Below, one piece after another: positions 1 through 6,611 of a stretch of 19,336 bases of DNA; the stretch's first letter is position 1, and each line of letters opens with the position of its first letter. The stretch spans positions 1 to 19,336 of the forward strand of contig SKGH01000092.1 in assembly GCA_007117575.1 (NCBI GenBank), given 5' to 3'. The notes beneath the pieces were generated by a model. It did no database searches, was not told where the DNA came from, and saw nothing but the letters and a program-made list of their open reading frames with translations. A program made the translations under genes and the position numbers. The stretch comes from Candidatus Kaiserbacteria bacterium. GTDB lineage: Bacteria; Patescibacteriota; Minisyncoccia; Phycocordibacterales; UBA918.

Positions 1-80
1 CAGTCATTGCGAGCGAAGCGCGGCAATCCAGAGTCAAATGTCTTTGCTGTACGGAGTGGACGTTCGTATGCTTTATTATA
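1..80. repeat. Dispersed repeat, copy A
   Basis: An ~80 bp segment that recurs at 198-277 with six mismatches. Its head carries a short hairpin, attgc at 6-10 pairing with gcaat at 23-27 around a gcgaagcg core. This resembles the 'attgcgagcgaagcg...ggcaatcc' repeats scattered in many bacterial genomes, a resemblance from memory rather than a search. An inner word at 32-41 (agtcaaatgt) has its reverse complement at 118-127, and gtcatt at 3-8 is mirrored by aatgac at 162-167. The full element may therefore span about 3-167 as an imperfect palindrome. No coding capacity is seen. Confidence 0.75.
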
Positions 81-197
81 CGCAATGGTGTAGCGCTTCA
101 CTAAAGGTATGATGGGCACATTTGACTTACTAAGAAGGTAGCAAACCTAAAGCTCCAACGAAATGACTTGCGCTTGCTTAACCACAAGGCCAGACAG

Positions 198-277
198 CAG
201 TCATTGCGAGCGAAGCGTGGCAATCCAGAGTCAAATGTCTTTGCTGTACGGAGTGGATGTCGGTATGTTTTATTATG
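198..277. repeat. Dispersed repeat, copy B (truncated at its right side)
   Basis: Second copy of the repeat at 1-80, in the same orientation. Similarity stops at about 277, where a different inverted-repeat element begins at 279. The right half seen after copy A (about 81-167) is missing here. Copy B therefore looks cut by, or fused to, the neighbouring element. The stretch 1-419 holds no gene. Confidence 0.75.
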
Positions 278-278
278 A

Positions 279-372
279 GCCTGTCCCCGAACTCACATTT
301 TGACCATTTAACTCACGTGGTTAAGCCATGAAATTCCTAGAAAAGTGCGAGAAATCGAGTTCGGGGACAGGC
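279..372. repeat. 94 bp element with perfect 16 bp inverted ends
   Basis: The left end gcctgtccccgaactc (279-294) is the exact reverse complement of the right end at 357-372. The 62 bp between them contain a smaller palindromic patch (ttaac/gttaa around cacgtg, near 307-323). The element lies just past the 3' end of the helicase gene. On the minus strand no T-run follows the hairpin, so it is not a classical intrinsic terminator. Ends of this sort are typical of REP-like or MITE-like sequences moved in trans. Assignment to a family such as the REP-associated tyrosine transposases is a guess. Confidence 0.7.
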
Positions 373-419
373 CCATTAAGAAAAAACTTCTACAATAAAA
401 ACAAAAAAGTTAGCGCGGT

Positions 420-3400
420 TTAATCAGTAAGCGGAAGGCGTGTTATTAGTTCTTCCGCCAGATAGCAGTAGTCGCAATCGTTGGTATCGCAAGGAACATT
501 GGTCAGAAAAGTACCTGAGGATACGTCTGCCACCATAGAGATTATGTCTTGTTTGACCTCCTCTATCTCTTCATCACTGATAACGAACTCTTCTTCTTTT
601 ATCTTTCCTCGCTCATTTGGTTCGATAAACGAAAGGACCGTATTGCGGGAGTGCCAACGTTTATCTTCTTGCAGACTCAGTAACAAAGCGTAAAACTGCA
701 ACTGTCTTTTATAACCGGCGTCAGCCTGCTTGGTTTTTCCTTCTATGGCGTTACGGCTCTTGGGCTTACCGGTTTTATAATCAACCACTCTGACCACCCC
801 GCCTTCAGCAGTTACGTCTACCCGATCCAGACTACCGGTCAGTTTTATTTCCGGAAATTTTTCTAAGCCGGTCGGCAATAAGGCCGTTAGTCTCACTTCC
901 TCAACAGTCTTATCAGTCACGCTTTTTACCATATGTTCACGGTAAACCTCAAGACTTGAAGATCCTTTTTGTTTAAGCAGTGAGCGCTCGGACTCGGTTA
1001 AGGGAAACTTTTTTAACAAGGTCTCAAGCTGACCAACGCACTCATCCAAAGTAGGCCATTTGGCATCCTTACCATGACTTTTGGTCATATACTCCAAGAC
1101 CTTATGCATAACACTTCCATATTGCAAAGACATGGTTTTTACTTCCGGAATACGTAAAACATTGCGATACAAATATGTCCACGGACTCTTTATGTAGTTG
1201 TTTAATGCCGTTGCCGAAACTCCCCTTTCCATCAACACATCTCGCAAAAAGTTCACTGACCAAACAGGCGACTCTGAAGGGTGCCTGAATTTAGACAGAC
1301 CCATGTCTGCGTCTTTAATGTCCGGCCATGACTTTGTTTGTATCGGCATGTCAGCCAACAGTCTTGATGGTAAGTAGTCTCTATTGTCTTGATCGGTTTT
1401 GGCGAAGGTTAAAAAGAGTTCTTGCTTCGCTCTGGTCATCGATACATACAGAAGTCTTTTTTCATCTTCCAGTTTGTCTTCTGTATTTTGAAGACTGTGT
1501 GCAGTGGCTGTTGAAAACAAACTGCGAGATTTACCCCCACCCCACTGACTGTCTACCAATTGCGCTATAAATACAGAATTAAACTCCAACCCTTTGGAAC
1601 GATGCGCGGTCATTACCGTCACCTCGGCTTCGGAAGTTAATACATCAGGAGCATTCAAAGCTAAACCATAAACACTATAAGAATTAAGAGCGTCCACAAC
1701 CTCTCGACAATCAAGTGCCACACCGTTTTTTACCATTGCCTCCACTTCATCATACAAACGACGCAAAACTCTACCACTCTCTATCGGATCCTGTTTCATG
1801 GCCATAGCTAACAAACCACTACCCTCAACCGCTCTAGCCAAGACCAATTGCGGTGAAGAGGTCAGTGTGTTGTCTCGAGCTTCTTGTAACACCTCACCCA
1901 CTCGTGCCACTCTACCTACGTCAACCACACCGGCCATTTCAAGTTTTGACTTATAAGCTATCAACTGCGATAAAGATTTAACGGTAGTACCGGCTTTAAA
2001 TATTTTAAAAAGATCATGAGCCGATATGCGCCAATAAGGGGCATGCAGTAGTGATGCTAAAACATGCTCATCTTCAGGATGAGTTATGGCTCGCAACAGC
2101 TCCATAGCGCGCCGTATCACCAAAGCGTTAAGCAGGTCGGTGTCAGCGGTTTGTCTTATAGCTATGCCACACTGCCGTAAAAAAGTTCCGTACCTTTCCA
2201 CGTCTTTATTTCTTCTTAAGATCACCGCCACTTCTGAAGCGGGAGTACCTTTTGCTAAAAGCTCCTTGATTTTATCAGCCACCCATTGCATTTCTGAGTC
2301 AGTATGATTAAACTCAAGACAATCAATAGTAGCCGGTAATTCTTTAAAAGAATTTAAACGCACCCTAAGTGGCGCCAAAGGTCCTTCAGTTACTTCTATA
2401 AGTTTATGTGACAAATCTAAAATGGGCTGACCGGAGCGATAGTTGTCTGTCAATGAAATCACTTTAGTGTCGGGAAAACGAGTTTGGAAAAATAAAAAGT
2501 TTTCCAAAGAAGCTCCTTGAAACCTAAATATTGCCTGCTTTTCATCACCCACCACAAACAGGTCGGGTCTCTCGTGATAAGATGCCAATAACTCCAAAAT
2601 GCGATTCTGACTACCGTTGCTGTCTTGATGTTCATCAGCCAGAAGATACTGATGGGTTTCTTGCAGTTCTCGCAATATATACTCGTCATTAGACAAGACG
2701 TGAACGGTTTCCATAAGCATGTCAGAAAAGTCATATAACCTTTTTTTGTTCAGACACTCTTCGTAAACACGATAGACCGCTCCCAATGCCTTGTCCTTCT
2801 CCAAACGACGAGAGGCCTGCAAATAAGCACTACGTATCTTTCCCTTATGGGCTCCTTTACTATGGTAGCGTTCCATTTTTGACAAATCCGATTGAGACTT
2901 CTCTAAGATTTCATCAAAACTGTCAGGGTTTATATATTCCTTCTTCAGGTCATTTATAGCCCCTAAAACCGGTTTAACATAGTAACCGGGGTCGCCGGTA
3001 GGACGAAGTGCGTGCGCCTCAGCAGTATCTCGTAATATATTTTCCATCAAAGTGGAAGACTCGACCGCGCTTATCGGTCGCCCACCGATAATACGAGGAA
3101 AAGCATCGGGAAAATTATTTATAAGTTGTTGTGCAAAACCGTGAAAAGTATGAATACTCACTCTATAAGCTGTGCTACCAAGATACCTCACCAAACGCTG
3201 ACGCATAGCCTTAACACCTGATTCTGTAAATGTTAAAGCCAGTATCTGTTCCGGAGCGGTATCAGTAAGACGCAAAATATTTACAATACGCAAGGTCAGT
3301 ATCTGCGTTTTTCCCGTCCCCGGTCCGGCTATGACCATAACCGGACCCGCAACCGTGTCTACCGCTTCACGCTGGGCGGAGTTAAGTAAATCGTAAGCTT

Positions 3401-3437
3401 CTTGAAAAGAGTGAATGTGGTTTTTATCATTGTTCAT
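420..3437 (-). CDS. UvrD/PcrA-type superfamily 1 helicase fused to a RecB-like PD-(D/E)XK nuclease
   Basis: A 1005-residue ATP-dependent DNA helicase-nuclease, expected to act in recombination or repair in the cytoplasm. Visible helicase motifs are a Q-motif region (18-26), Walker A AGPGTGKT (37-44), motif II DEHQD (268-272), the GDEKQAIFRF and DNYRSG motifs, TAHRSKGLEF (610-619) and VSMTRAK (665-671). The C-terminal quarter is a RecB/AddB-like nuclease with D871 in GSLDRVD and D886/K888 in VDYKTGK. The tail carries C983, C988 and C991, which resemble the distal cysteines of AddB-type iron-sulfur nucleases, but the usual cysteine at the front of the nuclease (near KSPWTYLYRN) is not seen. The start is ATG, 4 bp after the antiporter stop and without a Shine-Dalgarno, suggesting co-transcription. 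The family is clear, but an exact role (PcrA-like or AddAB-like) cannot be set from sequence alone. Confidence 0.93.
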   Translation of the reverse strand: MNNDKNHIHSFQEAYDLLNSAQREAVDTVAGPVMVIAGPGTGKTQILTLRIVNILRLTDTAPEQILALTFTESGVKAMRQRLVRYLGSTAYRVSIHTFHGFAQQLINNFPDAFPRIIGGRPISAVESSTLMENILRDTAEAHALRPTGDPGYYVKPVLGAINDLKKEYINPDSFDEILEKSQSDLSKMERYHSKGAHKGKIRSAYLQASRRLEKDKALGAVYRVYEECLNKKRLYDFSDMLMETVHVLSNDEYILRELQETHQYLLADEHQDSNGSQNRILELLASYHERPDLFVVGDEKQAIFRFQGASLENFLFFQTRFPDTKVISLTDNYRSGQPILDLSHKLIEVTEGPLAPLRVRLNSFKELPATIDCLEFNHTDSEMQWVADKIKELLAKGTPASEVAVILRRNKDVERYGTFLRQCGIAIRQTADTDLLNALVIRRAMELLRAITHPEDEHVLASLLHAPYWRISAHDLFKIFKAGTTVKSLSQLIAYKSKLEMAGVVDVGRVARVGEVLQEARDNTLTSSPQLVLARAVEGSGLLAMAMKQDPIESGRVLRRLYDEVEAMVKNGVALDCREVVDALNSYSVYGLALNAPDVLTSEAEVTVMTAHRSKGLEFNSVFIAQLVDSQWGGGKSRSLFSTATAHSLQNTEDKLEDEKRLLYVSMTRAKQELFLTFAKTDQDNRDYLPSRLLADMPIQTKSWPDIKDADMGLSKFRHPSESPVWSVNFLRDVLMERGVSATALNNYIKSPWTYLYRNVLRIPEVKTMSLQYGSVMHKVLEYMTKSHGKDAKWPTLDECVGQLETLLKKFPLTESERSLLKQKGSSSLEVYREHMVKSVTDKTVEEVRLTALLPTGLEKFPEIKLTGSLDRVDVTAEGGVVRVVDYKTGKPKSRNAIEGKTKQADAGYKRQLQFYALLLSLQEDKRWHSRNTVLSFIEPNERGKIKEEEFVISDEEIEEVKQDIISMVADVSSGTFLTNVPCDTNDCDYCYLAEELITRLPLTD

Positions 3438-3441
3438 AATT

Positions 3442-4833
3442 TTACGATACTTTACTATGCCTGAACAAAAAAGCGAGCACAGGTGGAGTCACTAAAGTGG
3501 TTATGATAACCATCATAATTATGACCGAAAAAACACCATCGGTGACCACTCCCAAACCCAGACCAATAGTGGCAAATATCAATCCCACCTCACCGCGCGG
3601 TACCATACCAAAACCTATGACCCATTTGTTATAACCTTTTCCCGCCACAAAACCCGACACCAACTTACCAAATATCGCCACCAGAGTCAGACCTATGGCC
3701 GTCAAAATGATGGCCGTATCAGCAAAGGTTGTTAGGTCTACCGACATACCGGTAAAAACAAAGAACACCGGCACAAACAACTGTCCGACCGGTTGCAGTA
3801 AATCCTCAACATGCTTATGTTCATAATGATCTATAACCTTCTCAACTTCAATCTTTGTCTTTTGACTTGTATGGTTTTTAATATCTTCCAACTCATCACA
3901 AAACTCAGGTTTACGAAAACGCTTAAACGTCACATCGTCCAGTATAAGACCGCCGGCAAAAGCTCCTATAATTGGCGCCATACCCATCAAGTGAGCTAAA
4001 TAAGCAAAGACCAAACCAACCGAAAAAGCCAAAGCGAACTTCATGCCTACACCTCTACTGATAAAAGAAAAGACGTTGCCTATGTAAGGAGCTAGTATTT
4101 TTCCTAAAATAATAGCCGAACCTAAAAAGAAAACCGCCTTAAAAAATATGAAAGTCACCTCAGTTAGGGTGATACCACCGACCAAAACTATCGCTGTCAC
4201 TACCGCTAAAATTATCAAACCGAGAATGTCGTCGATGACAGCTGCACCAAGTACTATCTGCGATTCTTTGGAGTGTAAGAAACCCATATCTTTAAAAACA
4301 CGTGCCGTAACGCCCACTGACGTAGCCGTTAACGTAGCGCCAAGAAAAAGATATGTATTGGTATCAAGACCGGGTAACAAAAACGGCCCTATCAAGTAAG
4401 CGCCTAACAAAAAAGGGACCACCACCCCGGCGATAGCCACTAAAAAAGCGGTCAGACCGACTCTGGTCATTTCTTTGACATTAGACTCTAAACCGATTTG
4501 AAACAAAAGTATCACCACTCCCAACTCCGCCATAAACATTATATAGATATCGGTTTTAATCGGCTCAAAAACATTGACACCCAACAAGGCCAAGTTACCC
4601 AGAAGCACGCCCACCATCAACTCTCCTAAGACCGAAGGTTGCCCCAACCTCTCTATTAACCCTGACATCTTGGCGAATATCAATATCAGCGCTATCCATA
4701 AAAAAGTCAGCACCATACCATCGTGACCAACCGACCCTCCGGCTTCCACCCACCAATACGGCACCATAAAAACCAAACCACCCATCATGGCTACTGTGGT
4801 GCTCTGTTTAAATAATTTGCCTATGAAACTCAT
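3442..4833 (-). CDS. CPA2-family cation:proton antiporter (Na+/H+ exchanger-like)
   Basis: A 463-residue multi-pass inner-membrane protein of the monovalent cation:proton antiporter-2 family. Hydrophobic segments run through nearly the whole chain. Family signatures are LGQPSVLGELMVGVLLG (63-79), LLFQIGLES, ATSVGVTARVFKD and the ion-site pair D201-D202 in VIDDILGL. In NapA-like members a tandem Asp-Asp is linked to electrogenic Na+/H+ exchange, so that mode is inferred here. Between GGLILDD (ending at 300) and DLLQPVGQLF (from 344) lies a ~43-residue charged stretch, longer than I expect for the family. No C-terminal RCK/TrkA-N domain is present, unlike KefB/KefC. A promoter 30 bp or so upstream and the 4 bp gap to the helicase suggest a two-gene transcript. 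Confidence 0.9.
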   Translation of the reverse strand: MSFIGKLFKQSTTVAMMGGLVFMVPYWWVEAGGSVGHDGMVLTFLWIALILIFAKMSGLIERLGQPSVLGELMVGVLLGNLALLGVNVFEPIKTDIYIMFMAELGVVILLFQIGLESNVKEMTRVGLTAFLVAIAGVVVPFLLGAYLIGPFLLPGLDTNTYLFLGATLTATSVGVTARVFKDMGFLHSKESQIVLGAAVIDDILGLIILAVVTAIVLVGGITLTEVTFIFFKAVFFLGSAIILGKILAPYIGNVFSFISRGVGMKFALAFSVGLVFAYLAHLMGMAPIIGAFAGGLILDDVTFKRFRKPEFCDELEDIKNHTSQKTKIEVEKVIDHYEHKHVEDLLQPVGQLFVPVFFVFTGMSVDLTTFADTAIILTAIGLTLVAIFGKLVSGFVAGKGYNKWVIGFGMVPRGEVGLIFATIGLGLGVVTDGVFSVIIMMVIITTLVTPPVLAFLFRHSKVS

Positions 4834-4869
4834 GGGGAATGATTCTTTTCTACAGTGAGAGCGTTTGGA

Positions 4870-4898
4870 ATACTAGCTCTTAACTATAGATAGGTCAA
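4870..4898 (-). promoter_or_regulatory. Sigma-70-type promoter for the antiporter/helicase transcript
   Basis: On the minus strand TTGACC (4893-4898) and TAGTAT (4870-4875) are separated by exactly 17 bp. This predicts a start near 4863 and a leader of about 30 nt before the ATG at 4833. The leader has no clear Shine-Dalgarno sequence. Confidence 0.6.
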
Positions 4899-5025
4899 TA
4901 TCAGTTATAAACCTTCCGGATTTCTTTGATTTTAGTAAAAGTACATAAATAGCTTGAATAAGAACCGGAATAAATAAATTCGTAAGAAACAATTCTACAT
5001 TTATCATTGGCAACACATATATAAC

Positions 5026-5053
5026 TTGCATTGCCTACATAGAGTGCTACACT
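5026..5053 (+). promoter_or_regulatory. Candidate promoter for the CBS-domain gene
   Basis: TTGCAT (5026-5031) and TACACT (5048-5053) have a 16 bp spacer. Transcription would begin near 5060-5062, essentially at the ATG. The match to consensus is moderate, so confidence is limited. The same bases could be read in frame as a TTG-initiated N-terminal extension of the gene, which is less likely. Confidence 0.4.
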
Positions 5054-5061
5054 TAATAGTA

Positions 5062-5517
5062 ATGGAAGCAAAAGAGATTATAAAAGACATTCAGGTGGTG
5101 GAAGAGACGGCCACTTTTGAAGAAGCTCTAACCGCCATGATCAAGTCGCAAACCAATACCCTACTGGTAGTGGATGAAGACGGTTGTCTATCGGGCGAAG
5201 TTTCGGTCAGCGATTTACTGGACGCCATTGTTCCTTGGGACTTGGATGGCGACAAGATAACCGAAAGTTTCAGCTCGGAAGAGGCTTTCGCTAAAGCCAT
5301 ACAAAACGCTAAAGACAAACCGGTCTTTGACTTCATGTCCGTAGATTTTGATACCGTAAAACCTGATGATGGTCTTATAAACATAGCTGCTACCGCCATC
5401 GCCTACCAAAGAGCTCGTATACCGGTTGTAGATCATGAAAACCGTCCCATTGGGATTATATCCAGACGAGGACTTAAACACATACTCGGTAACTTCCTTA
5501 ACATAAAAGATCAATAA
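5062..5517 (+). CDS. Small protein with two CBS domains
   Basis: A 151-residue protein consisting almost entirely of a CBS pair (Bateman module). The first CBS runs over roughly the N-terminal 55 residues, with TLLVVDEDGCLSGEVSVSDLLDAI. The second lies near the C-terminus, with FMSVDFDTVKPDD...RIPVVDHENRPIGIISRRGL. Such modules bind adenosine nucleotides and usually sense energy state or regulate a partner. No catalytic domain is attached. The ATG at 5062 is preferred over an in-frame TTG at 5026, because the extra 12 residues (HCLHRVLHLIV...) are not CBS-like and overlap the putative promoter. It is divergent from the cation antiporter, so control of transport is possible but only inferred. 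Confidence 0.88.
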   Translation: MEAKEIIKDIQVVEETATFEEALTAMIKSQTNTLLVVDEDGCLSGEVSVSDLLDAIVPWDLDGDKITESFSSEEAFAKAIQNAKDKPVFDFMSVDFDTVKPDDGLINIAATAIAYQRARIPVVDHENRPIGIISRRGLKHILGNFLNIKDQ

Positions 5518-5591
5518 ACTTCAAACAAAGGTCGGTTAGGTATGGTTATCTTTTTTTAGTAGTTTAATAAGCGGTTACATTTAACTGTATC

Positions 5592-6392
5592 TCAAAATGA
5601 ATCATCTAAATAAAGTTCGTATATAGTAGCCACAAAAAAAGGTATCGCTAAAGCTAAGAAAACTTCCTCTATCGGTATGGCGTTACCCAAAATAGTAAAT
5701 GTATGCAGATACACATCAGTATAGGCGAAAACCTTATGAACATTTTCCATAGACACCAACAACGCCAGCAGTAAAGGTAGTGACCCGACCAAAGAAAACC
5801 ACCACAGTCTCTTTATAAAACGAATGGAGTGAACTCTATGTACCAACAAAGCTGACACACAAGCCAGCAACATTCCACCCCACAGCCAAAGATAAGAATT
5901 TTCTATCCATAAGTCGCTTATAAAATAATGATGAAAAGCTAAAACCATCACCGAAACGCAGAAAAAAGCTCCAAAGGCTCCAAAACGAGTTATGGCTTCC
6001 TGCTCCACGTAGCTACCGTCGTCAAACCACAACTCGTACATCAAACTGAGAAAGATTACTTGCAAGACCAAAGCGAAAATGGCCTCCACCGCCACCAACT
6101 CAAACAGGCGGGTTTGGTTGTACCCGACTGTGTACCACAAACCATATATATGTGCTATGCCTTCCAAAATTATCGCCATACCCGCACCCAACAATGACAC
6201 ATTCAATAAAACCGAACCGGGAGCGTAAGAAAACATTGCCATCAACATAGCCGGCAACCCAAACATAAAAAAAGTACTGACCAACAAACCGGCGTTAAAA
6301 AATATCAAACTATAAACAATAACCAGATAGTAAACAACCGCCACTGACGATAGCACAATTCTTCTATTTAAAATGGGATCCGGTAAGAACAC
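5592..6392 (-). CDS. Lycopene-cyclase-domain-like polytopic membrane protein
   Basis: A 266-residue protein with about seven or eight hydrophobic segments. Two halves end in matching blocks: VEAIFALVLQ...YELWFDD (102-125) and PIEEVFLALA...YELYLDD (240-264). The IPIEE motif followed by a hydrophobic helix is characteristic of the CrtYc/CrtYd-type lycopene cyclase domain, as is the tandem arrangement of two homologous units. If active it would cyclise lycopene ends in the membrane, but no carotenoid genes are nearby and the first half has VEA in place of the P-x-E-E. The gene starts with GTG at 6392, directly downstream of a consensus promoter, and ends with TGA. It may instead be a diverged membrane protein of unknown role. 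The domain call is from motif recall. Confidence 0.6.
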   Translation of the reverse strand: MFLPDPILNRRIVLSSVAVVYYLVIVYSLIFFNAGLLVSTFFMFGLPAMLMAMFSYAPGSVLLNVSLLGAGMAIILEGIAHIYGLWYTVGYNQTRLFELVAVEAIFALVLQVIFLSLMYELWFDDGSYVEQEAITRFGAFGAFFCVSVMVLAFHHYFISDLWIENSYLWLWGGMLLACVSALLVHRVHSIRFIKRLWWFSLVGSLPLLLALLVSMENVHKVFAYTDVYLHTFTILGNAIPIEEVFLALAIPFFVATIYELYLDDSF

Positions 6393-6400
6393 TGCGATTT

Positions 6401-6429
6401 ATTATACCAAACGCCAATATCATATCCAA
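6401..6429 (-). promoter_or_regulatory. Strong sigma-70-type promoter for the lycopene-cyclase-like gene
   Basis: Minus strand: TTGGAT (6424-6429), a 17 bp spacer and a perfect TATAAT (6401-6406). Transcription is expected to start at about 6394-6392, while the GTG start codon is at 6392. The mRNA would then be leaderless or carry only one or two untranslated bases. The arrangement also supports the GTG as the true start. Confidence 0.7.
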
Positions 6430-6451
6430 TTGTTTTTTCAGACCTCACACC

Positions 6452-6480
6452 AAAAACCCCGGGCCGGATCCGGAGGTTTT
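6452..6480 (-). terminator. Probable Rho-independent terminator of rpoD
   Basis: On the minus strand an 11 bp arm AAAACCTCCGG pairs with CCCGGGGTTTT across a 6-base loop, with one G-U pair and one mismatch, and ends in a run of five T (plus-strand A 6452-6456). It lies about 130 bp past the rpoD stop and before the promoter of the next gene. A small mobile element sits between it and rpoD. An overlapping alternative stem (cggagg 6471-6476 with cctccg 6487-6492) is also possible. Confidence 0.5.
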
Positions 6481-6500
6481 AACGCTCCTCCGCTTCTTTA

Positions 6501-6607
6501 TAAGAAACTGTTTGAAGTCTCATCGAGGTCCAAAGTGACCAAAAATTCGAGCGAAAACCTGTGCATAACGAAGTGTGCTTTGTGGTGAGACTTCAAACAG
6601 TTTCTAA
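6501..6607 (-). mobile_element. MITE-like element, copy 1 (101 bp, internally deleted)
   Basis: Perfect 19 bp terminal inverted repeats, gaaactgtttgaagtctca at 6504-6522 and its reverse complement at 6586-6604, are flanked by TAA target duplications at 6501-6503 and 6605-6607. Read on the minus strand, its interior joins the beginning and the end of the 325 bp copy at 16978-17302, with about 224 bp missing. No coding capacity. It lies 4 bp beyond the rpoD stop codon, inside the transcribed 3' region. Confidence 0.85.
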
Positions 6608-6611
6608 AACC

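Noticed and set aside
5541..5560. Possible terminator between the convergent CBS and membrane-protein genes
   Set aside because: A T-run (5551-5557) is present but no adequate GC-rich stem precedes it.
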